From positions 1 through 64,000 of the forward strand of contig JANXAM010000010.1 of NCBI GenBank assembly GCA_025062155.1: a stretch of 64,000 bases of DNA, given 5' to 3'. The position numbers and the translations under genes are program-made. Position 1 is the first letter of the stretch. Each line of letters starts with the position of its first letter. Shown here one piece after another: positions 8,865 through 18,754 of the stretch. The DNA comes from Gloeomargarita sp. SKYB120. GTDB taxonomy: Bacteria; Cyanobacteriota; Cyanobacteriia; Gloeomargaritales; Gloeomargaritaceae. Under the pieces are notes generated by a model. It worked only from the letters and a program-made list of their open reading frames with translations, made no database searches and was not told the DNA's origin.

Positions 8865-8869
8865 CGCAG

Positions 8870-9460
8870 TTAATCGTTCGTACCGAAGATGGATGTCAAG
8901 TCGAGCATCAACCCCGGCAACACATCGTCACCGGTCAAGGGCTGGGCAAAATCCACGGTTTGCGGCGGTTGCTGGGGGCGGTAGATGGTGACGGTGCGGG
9001 TTTGGGGGTCAATCAACCAGCCCAGGCGCGCGCCGTTATCCAGGTACTCCTGCAGCTTGGCCTGCACCAGGGACTTGTCATCCGACGGCGAGAGCAACTC
9101 CACCACGAAATCGGGGCACACCGGCGCAAAACCCCGCCGCTGCTCCGGTGTCAAACCGTCCCATTTCTCCTTGGGAATCCAAGCCACATCGGGAGAACGA
9201 ATCGCCCCATTCGGCAACCGAAACCCCGTTGACGAATCAAACGCATAACCCAGCCCTGTCTGCCGGTTCCACAGGCTGAGCGCCACTGCCAGTTCCAAGT
9301 TGAACCGGCCCGTTTCCCCAGCCGTTGGTGCCATGGCGATGAGTTGCCCGTCGGCGGTCAATTCCCAGCGCCAGTCAGGATTGGCCTTGACCCACTCGCC
9401 AAATTCGCTTTCCGTCCAGCGCAACGTCGGGGGAATCCGCAGCGGCAAACCCGTCGCCAT
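8870..9460 (-). CDS. Uma2 family (DUF820) endonuclease-like protein
   Basis: 196 residues. Typical Uma2 features are TESEFGEWVKANPDWRWE, the R-S-P-D-V-A-W motif, FVVELLSPSD and the Glu-x-Leu region followed by GARLGWLIDPQ. The fold is that of PD-(D/E)XK nucleases, and these proteins are abundant in cyanobacteria with mostly unknown roles. It is the first gene of a two-gene minus-strand unit with the aldo/keto reductase. ATG at 9460. Confidence 0.93.
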   Translation of the reverse strand: MATGLPLRIPPTLRWTESEFGEWVKANPDWRWELTADGQLIAMAPTAGETGRFNLELAVALSLWNRQTGLGYAFDSSTGFRLPNGAIRSPDVAWIPKEKWDGLTPEQRRGFAPVCPDFVVELLSPSDDKSLVQAKLQEYLDNGARLGWLIDPQTRTVTIYRPQQPPQTVDFAQPLTGDDVLPGLMLDLTSIFGTND

Positions 9461-9623
9461 ACGCCCATTCTACAACAGACCAGCTTGCTTTTTGTACAAC
9501 GTTAGTGCAACAGGCAGGGTTCCGATGGCCCAATTGGCATTGCAGGCGGAGACAGCGGTTGCCAGAGGTTGGGAAATCCTCTAGAGTGGGGACGAATGCT
9601 GTGGTCTAGTGAGGAGTCTGCGG

Positions 9624-10646
9624 ATGGCCATTCACTGGTTGCAGGCGCTGGAGGTGGGGAAATACATCGTGACGCAGCGGCTGCGAGGGCGCAAAAAATT
9701 TGCCCTGACTTTGATGTTGGAGCCCCTGTTCCGGTGTAATCTGGCCTGCGCCGGCTGTGGCAAGATTCAGCACCCCCCCGACGTGTTGAAACGGCACTTG
9801 ACGCCGGAGGAGTGCTTCCGCGCGGTGGAGGAATGTGGCGCGCCCATCGTGGCGATTCCGGGCGGGGAACCCCTGCTCCATCCTCAGATTGACGAAATTG
9901 TGGCGGGGCTGGTGGCGCGGCGCAAGTTTGTGTATCTTTGCACCAACGGCCTGCTGCTGGAAAAAAACCTGCACAAGTTTAAGCCGTCCCCTTATTTTTC
10001 CTTCAGCGTTCACCTGGATGGGATGCGCGCGCTGCACGACAAATCTGTGAACCGTCCGGGCGTGTTTGATATCGCCGTAAGCGCGATTAAAGCGGCGAAA
10101 AAAGCCGGTTTTCGCGTGACGACCAACACCACCGTTTTTGAGGGCACGAAACCAGAGGAGATTCAAGAGCTGTTTGATTTCCTGACGGAATTGGGTGTAG
10201 ACGGGATGATGGTATCGCCAGGGTATAGCTACGAGCGGGCGCCGGACCAGGAGCACTTTCTCAAGCGGGAACAGACGCGGGCCTTGTTCCGGGAAATCCT
10301 GGCCCCCTATCGCAAAGGGTTGAAGAAATGGAACTTTAACCACAACCCGCTGTTTCTGGATTTTCTCATCGGGGAAAAGGACTACGCATGCACGCCGTGG
10401 GGGATGCCCAGCTACAGCGTCCTGGGCTGGCAAAAACCCTGCTATCTGCTCGATGAGGGCTACTGCCAAAGCTATCAGGAATTACTGGAAACCACTGACT
10501 GGGACAGGTACGGCCACGCCAGCGGTAACCCCAAATGCCGCGACTGCATGGTGCATTGCGGGTACGAACCGACGGCGGCGCTAGAGGCGATGGCACCCGC
10601 CAATGCGGCCCGTTCCTTGGCCAGTGTGCTGGGTCTAGGGCGGTAA
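9624..10646 (+). CDS. hpnH: Adenosyl-hopene transferase HpnH (radical SAM)
   Basis: 340 residues. CX3CX2C cluster ligands C38, C42, C45 in [11 protein letters not shown] mark a radical SAM enzyme, and the rest of the chain ([39 protein letters not shown]) matches HpnH. HpnH joins a 5'-deoxyadenosyl group to diploptene, the first step to bacteriohopanepolyols. The ATG at 9624 with GAGGAG upstream is preferred over a GTG at 9609. No squalene-hopene cyclase is nearby. The next gene, thf1, follows 50 bp later. Confidence 0.93.
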   Translation: MAIHWLQALEVGKYIVTQRLRGRKKFALTLMLEPLFRCNLACAGCGKIQHPPDVLKRHLTPEECFRAVEECGAPIVAIPGGEPLLHPQIDEIVAGLVARRKFVYLCTNGLLLEKNLHKFKPSPYFSFSVHLDGMRALHDKSVNRPGVFDIAVSAIKAAKKAGFRVTTNTTVFEGTKPEEIQELFDFLTELGVDGMMVSPGYSYERAPDQEHFLKREQTRALFREILAPYRKGLKKWNFNHNPLFLDFLIGEKDYACTPWGMPSYSVLGWQKPCYLLDEGYCQSYQELLETTDWDRYGHASGNPKCRDCMVHCGYEPTAALEAMAPANAARSLASVLGLGR

Positions 10647-10696
10647 CGCCCGAACGCGGTAAGATAGATAACAGTCCATCGCCGGGGTGTGCGCCT

Positions 10697-11365
10697 GTGT
10701 CTGCCGTGCCGACGGTTGCTGATACCAAGCGGGCCTTCTACCAGCATTACCCCCGTCCTATCCATTCGGTTTATCAACGGGTGGTGGAAGAGTTGCTTGT
10801 GGAAATGCACTTGCTTCACGTGAATGTGGCGTTTCGCTACCAGCCGCTCTACGCCCTGGGGGTGGTGACGGCGTTTGACACGTTAATGCAGCACTATACG
10901 CCGCCAGCGCACCGGGATTTGATTTTTCAGGCGTTGTGCCGGGCGTTGCACCAGGACCCCCAGCAGTATCGAAAGGATGCGGAACGACTGTTGACCCTGG
11001 CCCAGGGAGACAGTGGCGCTCGGTTGCGTGCGTGGCTGGCCCAACCGGAAACCCCCCTGGCGGAACAGGACCCCCTGCAGCGGGAGTTGCGGGACTGGGT
11101 GACGCCACCGGTGCCCAAGTACAGTCGTCTGGCGGCGGTGGGGCTGTGGACGCTGGTGCAGACAGTGCTGCCGGAGGCTTCCGAACAGTGGTCTTTCGCG
11201 ATGCAAACCTTAGCCCAGGCGCTGCAGTGGAATCCGGAAAGGGTGCAGCGGGATGTGGACCTCTATCGCAGCACGCTAGAACGGTTGACGCAAGCGCGGG
11301 CGATGTTGGCGGATATGCGCAAGGGGAGCGCCCCCACGCCGCCGGCTACTGTGACGGCTTCCTAG
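10697..11365 (+). CDS. thf1: Photosystem II biogenesis protein Psp29 / Thf1
   Basis: 222 residues starting at GTG ([14 protein letters not shown]). The family signature is clear: [24 protein letters not shown], followed by [10 protein letters not shown] and FDTLMQHY. Thf1/Psp29 is a helical thylakoid-associated protein needed for photosystem II stability and FtsH complex function. The frame is open further upstream, but only this start matches the conserved N-terminus and usual length. The C-terminal basic/acidic tail ([13 protein letters not shown]) is present. rbfA follows after 29 bp. Confidence 0.92.
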   Translation: MSAVPTVADTKRAFYQHYPRPIHSVYQRVVEELLVEMHLLHVNVAFRYQPLYALGVVTAFDTLMQHYTPPAHRDLIFQALCRALHQDPQQYRKDAERLLTLAQGDSGARLRAWLAQPETPLAEQDPLQRELRDWVTPPVPKYSRLAAVGLWTLVQTVLPEASEQWSFAMQTLAQALQWNPERVQRDVDLYRSTLERLTQARAMLADMRKGSAPTPPATVTAS

Positions 11366-11394
11366 GGCTTTACCACGCACAAGGAGGAGAACCA

Positions 11395-11772
11395 ATGGCT
11401 ACCAGTCGCCGGGTGGAGCGGGTCGCCGAACTCATCAAGCGGGAGATCAGCCAGTTGTTGCTCAAGGGCATCAAGGACGAGCGGGTAGGGCAAGGACTGG
11501 TGAGTGTCACTGATGTAGAAGTGTCGGCGGATTTGCAACATGCCCAGGTGTATGTGAGTATTTACGGGTCGCCGGAGGTGCGGGCGCAGACGATGGCGGG
11601 TTTGCAGTCGGCCACGGGCTACGTGCGCTCGATGCTCGGGCAACGGATTCGCCTGCGGCGGACGCCGGAGGTGGTCTTTCGCGAGGACACGTCCTTAGAG
11701 CGGGGAAGCCGCGTCATTGCCCTGTTGAACCGGTTGCAGCAGGAGCGCGCTACGCCGCCGACACAGGAGTAA
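11395..11772 (+). CDS. rbfA: 30S ribosome-binding factor RbfA
   Basis: 125 residues. [19 protein letters not shown] opens the typical RbfA KH-like fold; the chain continues with [18 protein letters not shown] and the [15 protein letters not shown] strand. RbfA binds the 30S subunit and assists 16S rRNA 5'-end maturation. A very strong AAGGAGGAG lies 5 nt before the ATG. The 3' end overlaps the convergent transglutaminase gene by 23 bp. Confidence 0.96.
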   Translation: MATSRRVERVAELIKREISQLLLKGIKDERVGQGLVSVTDVEVSADLQHAQVYVSIYGSPEVRAQTMAGLQSATGYVRSMLGQRIRLRRTPEVVFREDTSLERGSRVIALLNRLQQERATPPTQE

Positions 11773-12601
11773 TGGCGATGTTGTAGGTCAATTCGCCCGT
11801 GACGCCAGGTGTCAGAACCTGACCGGTCAAAGGCAGGGTGTCTTGGGGATAGGGGCGGGCGGTTAGGGCTACGTAGCGGTCGTTGACGGCCAGACCGTGG
11901 GTGGGGTCATAACCCCGCCAACCGGCGCCCGGGAGATAGACCTCGGCCCAGGCATGGAGATGCCGGTGCGGCCAGCTTGGGTCTCCCTCGTGGTAGCCGC
12001 TGACAAAGCGGGCCGCCAACCCCATCGCGCGACACACGGCGATAAACAGCATCGTCAAATCCCGGCAAGCTCCCTCTCGGCGTTGCCACGTCAGACCTGC
12101 TGGCCAAGCAGCGCCCGTTGGACGAATGATGTGGGTGCATTTGTCGTGGATGGTCTGGTTCAACCGCCACAGAAACGGCACCACCTGGGCGTCGCTTGCT
12201 AGCCACAGCTCTTGCGCCAGGGCGATGGCCGCCGGATCCGGTGGTTCGGTCGCTAGGTACGGCTGCAATTCCTGGCGCAGGCGGTGGGGGTACTCCAGCG
12301 GCAAGGTCACCGCCCAAGGCTCTAGCAGGAAATCAAAGGGATTGTCCCGGTAGGTGCGCACCACCGTCTCCATCTGGAGATACAACGCTGTAATACCCGC
12401 AGGCGGGAGCAAAATGGTTTCGGTGCTCCCATCGAGCGCGATGTTGCTGTAAAGACGCTGAGGGGGTGGGTCTATCTGCAACTCGTAGCACTCGACCGCT
12501 TGGGCGCAATCGCTCCGGGGATGCAAGCGCACCACCTGCGGCGACAACTGCACCGGCTGGGGATAGGTGTAATGCAGGCTGTGACGGATGCGATAACGCA
12601 T
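11750..12601 (-). CDS. Transglutaminase-like cysteine protease family protein
   Basis: 283 residues. N-terminal bacterial transglutaminase-like domain ([24 protein letters not shown]) followed by the catalytic core: C179 in [10 protein letters not shown]216 in HLHAWAEVY and D232 in YDPTHG. These are probably peptidases rather than cross-linkers. No signal peptide is seen. The start [10 protein letters not shown] is preferred over an in-frame ATG 11 codons upstream. It overlaps rbfA by 23 bp at the 3' end and diverges from the VWA lipoprotein gene. Confidence 0.92.
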   Translation of the reverse strand: MRYRIRHSLHYTYPQPVQLSPQVVRLHPRSDCAQAVECYELQIDPPPQRLYSNIALDGSTETILLPPAGITALYLQMETVVRTYRDNPFDFLLEPWAVTLPLEYPHRLRQELQPYLATEPPDPAAIALAQELWLASDAQVVPFLWRLNQTIHDKCTHIIRPTGAAWPAGLTWQRREGACRDLTMLFIAVCRAMGLAARFVSGYHEGDPSWPHRHLHAWAEVYLPGAGWRGYDPTHGLAVNDRYVALTARPYPQDTLPLTGQVLTPGVTGELTYNIAITPVSAA

Positions 12602-12661
12602 GGGTAGACAGGGGCATTTTGCTACAGTATGCACAGCAGAGGCGCAGCCAGGGGGTTAACC

Positions 12662-14359
12662 ATGCAACAACGCCGGCGGTGGGTTTGGGCTATAGGGTTC
12701 ACGGCCCTGGCGGCGGGGTGTCAAGCAGTCGGCCCGTTCAACCCGTCGCCGTCGCTGGAAATCGAATTGCTCTTCGGTAGCGCCTTGAAGGAATTCTGCG
12801 CACAGGCGGTTCCCGAATTCAACCAACGCCAGCCCCGCTTGGCCGATGGCACACGCTTTAGCGTGCGTTGCACCACCCTGGGGTCGGGCGATGTGGTGAC
12901 GCGCGTCGTGAGTCTGGCCCAGCAGTGGCAACAGGGACTGGTCAAGGAAACCGACCCCCAATTTCCTACCTTGGTCTCGGTGGACGGGGACATTTACCAC
13001 AGTCAACTGGTCTATCGCATCAATCAACTGTTTCCGGGCCGCAAATACATCCCCGATGTGACCGAGGCGCCCTTGATCGCCTACAGCCCGATGGTGTTCA
13101 TGGTGCCGGCGGAGGTGGCTGGTTCTGTGCAGAAGATGGATTCCGTCTATCGCGCTATCGTGTCGGCGACCACCTTTCAGGACATCGACCCCAAGGCCCC
13201 GCCGTTGAAAATCTTTTTTGTCCAGACGGCCCCTACCCGCTCCAATTCCGGCTTGCAGAGTCTGGTCGCCCAATTTGCCGAGGTGTCGGGCAAACCGCCG
13301 GAGCAATTGACGGTGCAGGACGTGCAAACCTACCTTCCGCAGGTGCAAAAAATCCAGGCCAAGGTCACCCGCTACGGCATTTCCACCGGCAGTCTGGCGC
13401 GCGATATGGTCAAATACGGTCCGTTTTGGGCCTCCATCGGCGCGGTCTATGAATCGTCCGTGATCGAGGCCAACCAAAAAACCACGCCTGGCCAGACCCG
13501 CTACGTCGCCGTTTATCCCAAAGCCACGTTCACCTCCAACATGCGGGCGATTTTGCCCAATGCCCCCTGGGTGAGTCCCCAGGAGCGGGAAGCCGCCCAG
13601 CAGGTCATCGAATTCCTGCGCTCCCAACCGGTTCAGGAACGGGCAGCCCGTTTGGGATTGCGACCGGGTGCGCCGGGTGTGCCCCTGGGCAATCAATTCA
13701 CGCCGGCCAACGGGGTGCAGCCTAAGCCCACCTATGACTCCCTGCGTCCGCCGGCGCCGGAGGTGGTGGAGGCGATGCTCCGGGCCTGGGAGACCGTCGC
13801 CAAGAAACCGTCGCGGGTAGTGGTGGTCGTGGACGATTCCGGTTCCATGCGGGGGCCTAAGCTGGCAGCGATGCAGCAGTCTCTTTACACCTACATCAAC
13901 AACCTGAATCCCAGGGACGAACTGGTGCTGATTCGCTTTAGCTCCCAGGTGGATGCGCCGGTTTTCATCCGGGGCGATGCGGCGGGCAAACAACAGGGAC
14001 TGGCCTTTGTAAACAACCTGCGCGCGCAGGGGGCCACCGCGCTCTACGACGCCGTGGGGCAAGCAGTCACCTGGCTACGGCAAAACCTGCGCCCAGGGGC
14101 GATCAACGCCGTGCTGGTGTTGACCGATGGGGAGGACACCAACTCCCGCACCAGCCTGAGCCAACTGGAGCAGCAACTGCGACAAAGTAACTTCGAAACC
14201 GATGTGCGCATTGGCTTTTTCACCATCGGCTATGGCGAAGAAGGAGAGTTTAACCCGCAGGTTCTCCAGCAGATTGCCACCTTGGGCGGGGGGTATTACC
14301 AGCACGGGAAACCGGAGACGATTGCCGCCGTCATGGCCGACCTGCAGTTGGAGTTCTAA
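12662..14359 (+). CDS. Lipoprotein with solute-binding domain fused to von Willebrand A domain
   Basis: 565 residues. A signal peptide ends in the lipobox LAAGC (Cys 20). Residues about 35-340 look like an extracellular solute-binding fold (LLFGSALKEFC, the ligand-binding lobe YSPMVFMVP, late LRSQPVQERAARLGLRPG). A VWA domain starts near 385 with MIDAS residues D391, S393 and S395 (DDSGSMRG), T in the RAQGATALYDA loop and LTDGEDTN. It is probably anchored outside the plasma membrane and uses a metal-dependent ligand contact. No transporter partner is adjacent. Function unknown. Confidence 0.88.
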   Translation: MQQRRRWVWAIGFTALAAGCQAVGPFNPSPSLEIELLFGSALKEFCAQAVPEFNQRQPRLADGTRFSVRCTTLGSGDVVTRVVSLAQQWQQGLVKETDPQFPTLVSVDGDIYHSQLVYRINQLFPGRKYIPDVTEAPLIAYSPMVFMVPAEVAGSVQKMDSVYRAIVSATTFQDIDPKAPPLKIFFVQTAPTRSNSGLQSLVAQFAEVSGKPPEQLTVQDVQTYLPQVQKIQAKVTRYGISTGSLARDMVKYGPFWASIGAVYESSVIEANQKTTPGQTRYVAVYPKATFTSNMRAILPNAPWVSPQEREAAQQVIEFLRSQPVQERAARLGLRPGAPGVPLGNQFTPANGVQPKPTYDSLRPPAPEVVEAMLRAWETVAKKPSRVVVVVDDSGSMRGPKLAAMQQSLYTYINNLNPRDELVLIRFSSQVDAPVFIRGDAAGKQQGLAFVNNLRAQGATALYDAVGQAVTWLRQNLRPGAINAVLVLTDGEDTNSRTSLSQLEQQLRQSNFETDVRIGFFTIGYGEEGEFNPQVLQQIATLGGGYYQHGKPETIAAVMADLQLEF

Positions 14360-14389
14360 AATAGCCACAGGGAGCGGTAGGTGTGGGGA

Positions 14390-15511
14390 ATGCACATTGC
14401 CTGGTTAGGAAAAAAATCGCCCTTTTGTGGCAATGTCACCTATAGCCGCGAAGTGACCAACGCCCTGCGGGACCGGGGGTATCATGTGAGTTTTCTGCAC
14501 TTTGCACCCCCTAGCGAGTGTGAATCGGACCAGGACTTTTCCCTACCCTGTCTGTACAAATCTCAGATCTATACCCTACCCAGTCCAGGGGCGACCCAAG
14601 CGCTGTTACGCACCTTGAAAAAATTGCGCCCTGATGTCCTGCATGCTTCGTTGACCCTGTCGCCGCTGGATTTCAGCTTGCCGGACATTTGTGGGGAGTT
14701 GGGGATTCCCCTGGTGGCAACGTTTCATCCCCCTTTTGCCAGCCGCCGGTTGAACTTGGCCGCCAGCACCCAGTTTTTGACCTACCAGTTGTACGCCCCT
14801 TGCCTGAGCCACTACGACCGGGTAATCGTCTTTTCGCGGTTGCAGCAGGAATTGCTGGTGCGGTTGGGGGTGCCGGAACAGCGGCTATGCGTAATTCCCA
14901 ACGGCGTGGACCCCGACCGCTATGCCCCCGGCTGGAGCACCCTTAAAAGCGAGCTAAACGCGGATTGCGTGTTCATCTACCAGGGGCGGATTGCCCTGGA
15001 AAAAAACGTGGAGGCGCTCCTGCGGGCCTGGAAAGCAGCGGACCTGGGACCCCGCGTGAAGTTACTCATTGTCGGCAATGGCCCCTTGGCCCCCAGCCTG
15101 ATGGCCCACTACGGCCCGGAGCAGGGCGTGCTGTGGCTCGGGTTTGTGGCCCAGGAAAGGGAGCGGATCCGCCTGTTGCAGGGAGCTGATGTTTTTGTCT
15201 TGCCATCGCTGGTGGAGGGCTTGTCCCTGTCGCTTTTGGAGGCGATGGCCTGTGGCCTGGCCTGTGTGGCCACCGATGCGGGCGCTGATGGGGAAGTGCT
15301 CGAGGGCGGGGCCGGGATTGTTCTGTCCACCCAGGGCGTGGCGACCCAGTTGCGTACCCTGCTGCCGATGCTGGTGCAACAGCCGGAGTTTCGCCGCATT
15401 TTGGGGGTTAAGGCCCGCCAGCGGGTGCTAGAGCGCTACACCTTGAGTCACAATCTGGACCGGTTGGAAGCCCTCTATGCCCAAGTGGTCCGTCCGGTCT
15501 GCGCTTGCTGA
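14390..15511 (+). CDS. Glycosyltransferase family 4 protein
   Basis: 373 residues. It starts MHIAWLGKKSPFCGNVTY, contains PDVLHASLTLSPLD and the GT4 C-terminal signature, including PNGVDPDRYAP, YQGRIALEKNVEALL, FVLPSLVEGLSLSLLEAMACG and a GADGEVLEGG nucleotide-sugar pocket. It is a retaining GT-B enzyme, likely using a UDP- or GDP-sugar to build a glycolipid or exopolysaccharide; donor and acceptor are unknown. A GTG nine bases upstream is an alternative start. The 3' end overlaps rsmB by 35 bp. Confidence 0.9.
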   Translation: MHIAWLGKKSPFCGNVTYSREVTNALRDRGYHVSFLHFAPPSECESDQDFSLPCLYKSQIYTLPSPGATQALLRTLKKLRPDVLHASLTLSPLDFSLPDICGELGIPLVATFHPPFASRRLNLAASTQFLTYQLYAPCLSHYDRVIVFSRLQQELLVRLGVPEQRLCVIPNGVDPDRYAPGWSTLKSELNADCVFIYQGRIALEKNVEALLRAWKAADLGPRVKLLIVGNGPLAPSLMAHYGPEQGVLWLGFVAQERERIRLLQGADVFVLPSLVEGLSLSLLEAMACGLACVATDAGADGEVLEGGAGIVLSTQGVATQLRTLLPMLVQQPEFRRILGVKARQRVLERYTLSHNLDRLEALYAQVVRPVCAC

Positions 15512-16835
15512 CCCGCGTTATCTGGCGTGGCAAGCCCTGCGGGCGATTCAGGCGGGTCAACCGACGGAAACCGCCCTAGCGCCCTACCTAGACAACGGGC
15601 TGAAGGAACCTGACCGGCGCCTGTTGATGGAACTGGTGTGCGGGGTCACGCGCCAGCGGGGGTTTTTGGATGCAGTGATTGACCAGTTAGTGCCTCGTTC
15701 GCCGCCGGTGCCGGTGCGGCTGCTGTTGCGGCTGGGGCTGTATCAACTGCACTTTTGCCAGCAGATTCCCGACTTTGCGGCGGTAGACACAACGGTGGCC
15801 CTGGCAGAACAGGTGGGTTGTCAGCGCTGGCGCGGGTTGGTGAACGCCGTTTTGCGGCATTACCTACGGGTGGTGGGCGACCCGCCCCGGCATTTCCCCT
15901 TGCCGTTACCAGCCGAACCAGCTGCCGCGTTGGCCTTGCAGTACAGCTATCCGGCGGAGCTGGTCCAACACTGGCTGGCCCAACTGGGTCATGCCGAAAC
16001 TGAACAGCTCTGTCAGTGGTTCAATCAACCGCCGGTAACCTACCTGCGAGTCAACCGCCTGCGCACCGATGTCCCAACGGTCGTGGCCCAATTTCAGCAG
16101 GCGGGTTTAGCAGCGCATCCCGTTCCCGAGCTGCCCGGCGGGCTACAGGTCACCAGCGGCGGCAAAGTGACCACCTGGCCCGGATTTGCCGACGGCCACT
16201 GGACTGTGCAGGATGCGGCGGCCCAATGGGTCTCGCTCATTCTCGACCCGCAACCGGGCGAAACTGTGATAGACGCCTGCGCTGCGCCGGGGGGTAAAAC
16301 CACCCACATTGCTGAACTCATGCGCGACCACGGCACCGTCTGGGCCTGCGAGCTTCGCCCCGACCGTCTCGTACAACTGCAAGCCAATGTCCAGCGTTTG
16401 GGATTGACCTGTATTCGCTATCGCCTGGGAGACGCCCGCCGCTTTGCAGACTGGCGCAACCAAGCCGACCGGGTCCTGGTGGACGCGCCTTGCAGCGGCT
16501 GGGGAACCCTGCACCGGCACCCTGAAGCTCGCTGGCGCTATCGCACGGAGGAGCTAGCTCGGCTGGTGCAGTTGCAGCGGGAACTGTTGCAGGCGGCGGC
16601 GACCTGGGTGAAACCGGGGGGCATTTTGGTCTATGCCACCTGCACGCTGAACCCGGCGGAAAACGTCCAGCAAATCCAGCAGTTTCTGGCCCAACATCGC
16701 ACTTGGGAGGTGGTTCCCCCGTCGTTACCCGCTTCGCTTGCCAGCGCTCTGGACCCCCAGACCCACACGGTAACCTTTTGGCCCCAGCGCCACCGGATGG
16801 ACGGGTTTTTTATCGCCAAGTTACGCCGGCGCTAG
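15477..16835 (+). CDS. rsmB: 16S rRNA (cytosine(967)-C(5))-methyltransferase RsmB
   Basis: 452 residues: N-terminal NusB-like RNA-binding domain (about 1-145) and a SAM-dependent Rossmann domain with DACAAPGGKTTH, the PCSGWGTLHRHPE catalytic loop (Cys nucleophile in DAPCSG) and YATCTLNPAEN with the second Cys. It methylates C967 of 16S rRNA. The start lies inside the preceding glycosyltransferase gene (35-bp overlap, different frame), suggesting coupled expression. It ends 12 bp before a convergent methyltransferase gene. Confidence 0.94.
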   Translation: MPKWSVRSALADPRYLAWQALRAIQAGQPTETALAPYLDNGLKEPDRRLLMELVCGVTRQRGFLDAVIDQLVPRSPPVPVRLLLRLGLYQLHFCQQIPDFAAVDTTVALAEQVGCQRWRGLVNAVLRHYLRVVGDPPRHFPLPLPAEPAAALALQYSYPAELVQHWLAQLGHAETEQLCQWFNQPPVTYLRVNRLRTDVPTVVAQFQQAGLAAHPVPELPGGLQVTSGGKVTTWPGFADGHWTVQDAAAQWVSLILDPQPGETVIDACAAPGGKTTHIAELMRDHGTVWACELRPDRLVQLQANVQRLGLTCIRYRLGDARRFADWRNQADRVLVDAPCSGWGTLHRHPEARWRYRTEELARLVQLQRELLQAAATWVKPGGILVYATCTLNPAENVQQIQQFLAQHRTWEVVPPSLPASLASALDPQTHTVTFWPQRHRMDGFFIAKLRRR

Positions 16836-16847
16836 GCTATCCTGACT

Positions 16848-17648
16848 TCATTTGGTAGCAACGACCGCCACGTTCCAGGCCCAGCGTTTCAGGCCCGGCA
16901 GGCGCTTCAACCAGTGATCCACTTTTTCCAAGCGCGTATAAAGGGGTTGCAAGCGCCGGTGTTCGGCAATGATTTTTTTCCAATAGCGTTCCCGGTTGGG
17001 GTTCACCTTTTCAATGAAGTAGAACTGCAAGAAAATCCAGAGGGTTGCCAACCAAAACGTATCCCAGGCGATATGGCGAAATAAGGGGCGAATGTGTCGA
17101 ATGATGTTGATAGACAAGGGCCGTTCATCAGGGGTACGCACCTGGGTCGCCAAGCGCCGGTACACGTTGATGATGGGATTGTGAATCAAAGGGTCCCAAA
17201 AGCAAACGTGACCGCCTGGTTTAACAACTCGTCGCATTTCTTGCAGGGCCAGGAGCGGGTCGGGTAAGTGATGCAGTAAGTTGGCCGCATAGACAATATC
17301 AAACGTATTATCGGGAAAGTCAATCGCCATGGCGTTCACAACTTTCGTGCCAATTGTTACCCCGTATTGGTCGGCTAATTTTTGGGCCACGTTCAACATT
17401 TCGGGGGCGTAATCAGCAGCAATACAATTGGCTCCCCGCAACGCGAAATAGACGCTGTTTTCACCCGCGCCACAGCCCAAATCTAGGACCGATTTGCCGC
17501 GCATATCTCCCAGATGGCTAAGAATAAACCGGTTTTCGGGGGCGGTGCAGGCAGTGAAGTAGTCCACAACCGGAATTTCATCGGTGTCTATCACCTTGGC
17601 CCAGGCGTCGTGAAAGGCCCGTTCCCTGGCTAAGATGTCGTCAAACAT
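16848..17648 (-). CDS. Class I SAM-dependent methyltransferase
   Basis: 266 residues. SAM-binding motif VLDLGCGAGENS near 63-74, followed by post-motifs DIVYAANLLHHLPDP and VKPGGHVCFWDP. The C-terminal 90 residues are basic and aromatic with a hydrophobic stretch (FWLATLWIFLQFYF), suggesting membrane association and a lipid or quinone-like substrate; that is inference. The start MFDDILARERAF at 17648 has GGAAGGA upstream and overlaps the end of queC by 8 bp, so both are probably one transcription unit. Confidence 0.85.
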   Translation of the reverse strand: MFDDILARERAFHDAWAKVIDTDEIPVVDYFTACTAPENRFILSHLGDMRGKSVLDLGCGAGENSVYFALRGANCIAADYAPEMLNVAQKLADQYGVTIGTKVVNAMAIDFPDNTFDIVYAANLLHHLPDPLLALQEMRRVVKPGGHVCFWDPLIHNPIINVYRRLATQVRTPDERPLSINIIRHIRPLFRHIAWDTFWLATLWIFLQFYFIEKVNPNRERYWKKIIAEHRRLQPLYTRLEKVDHWLKRLPGLKRWAWNVAVVATK

Positions 17649-18345
17649 GGGGCGTTCCTTCCGTGACCGCGTAGGGGAGGGGGTCGGTGATGCCTGCTTC
17701 GCGAAATCCAGCGCGCCGCAGGATGCAACTGTCGCACACCCCACAGGCAATTTCTTCCCCCCGATAGCAAGACCAGGTCAGTTCCCACGGCACCCCCAGG
17801 GTTTGCCCCAGCCGGATGATGTCGGCTTTGTGCAGATGCAGTAGCGGCGCGGTCAGCAGGATGGGTTGTCCTTCCCGGCCTTGTTTCGTGCCCAAGGTAT
17901 AAACTTGCTGCATGGCGGCCAGGTAGTCTTCCCGGCAGTCGGGATAACCCGAGTAGTCCAGCGCATTGGCGCCAATGTAGACCCGCACAGCGCCTAGGAC
18001 TTCGGCCCAGGCGAGGGCAAAGCTCAAAAAAATCGTATTGCGGGCAGGGACGTAGGTGATGGGAATCCCCTGGTTCATCTCGGCAGGCAAGCGGTGGCGC
18101 GGCAAGTCCAAATCCCGCTGAGTCAAGGCCGATCCCCCCCATCGCCCCAGCACAAGCGGCACAATTTCGTGTTGGATGACGCCCGCCCGTTGCGCAATCG
18201 CCTGAGCAGCCTGCAGCTCCCGCCGGTGCCGTTGGCCATAATCAAACGACAGGGCGTAACAGTCATAGCCGGCGGCTTTGGCCTGGTACAAAACAGTGGC
18301 CGAATCCAGCCCGCCCGATAGCAGCACCACCACCCGCTGGTTCAT
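17641..18345 (-). CDS. queC: 7-cyano-7-deazaguanine synthase QueC
   Basis: 234 residues. PP-loop SGGLDS at 10-15, followed by YALSFDYGQRHRREL and the zinc-binding cysteines in CYRGEEIACGVCDSC near the C-terminus. QueC converts 7-carboxy-7-deazaguanine to preQ0 with ATP and ammonia, on the route to queuosine. Other que genes are not in the window. It is followed by a methyltransferase gene that overlaps its end. Confidence 0.96.
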   Translation of the reverse strand: MNQRVVVLLSGGLDSATVLYQAKAAGYDCYALSFDYGQRHRRELQAAQAIAQRAGVIQHEIVPLVLGRWGGSALTQRDLDLPRHRLPAEMNQGIPITYVPARNTIFLSFALAWAEVLGAVRVYIGANALDYSGYPDCREDYLAAMQQVYTLGTKQGREGQPILLTAPLLHLHKADIIRLGQTLGVPWELTWSCYRGEEIACGVCDSCILRRAGFREAGITDPLPYAVTEGTPHV

Positions 18346-18463
18346 GATTCATCCCGGCGCGACTATTGTTAGAATGATCACCATGTTAGGGAACATGGAA
18401 AACCTGTGGAGAACCGAACAGGTTTTGGCTACTGGATACTCTTTCGCTTTGAGGAGACCGCCG

Positions 18464-18754
18464 ATGCTACACCGTAAACTATATCAACTCTGCTGCGACG
18501 GTCGCGAAGTGTGGATTTATCTCAGGGACCAGCAACGGATGATCGAGCGGGCTCGGATTGTCGATATTGAGGGAGACCTGGTAACCTTACGCTACGAAAC
18601 CGAAGAAGACGACGAAATCTGCTCCTGGGAAGAAATGGTGCGCATCGAGAGCATCGGTTCCATTACCCAAAAAATTGCGTCCGTCCCGCGGGGCGACCTG
18701 GAACCCCTGGTTTCCGATGAGTGCCCGGAAGCGGAACAAATTCGCGAAGACTAG
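18464..18754 (+). CDS. Conserved cyanobacterial protein, DUF6679 type
   Basis: 96 residues, starting MLHRKLYQLCCDGREVWIYLRD with GAGGAG eight bases upstream. The rest is acidic (ETEEDDEICSWEEMVRIESIGSI) and reads like a small SH3-like or Sm-like beta barrel. It resembles the short conserved cyanobacterial family labelled DUF6679. No function is known. The stop overlaps the convergent DUF1995 gene by 4 bp. Confidence 0.72.
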   Translation: MLHRKLYQLCCDGREVWIYLRDQQRMIERARIVDIEGDLVTLRYETEEDDEICSWEEMVRIESIGSITQKIASVPRGDLEPLVSDECPEAEQIRED

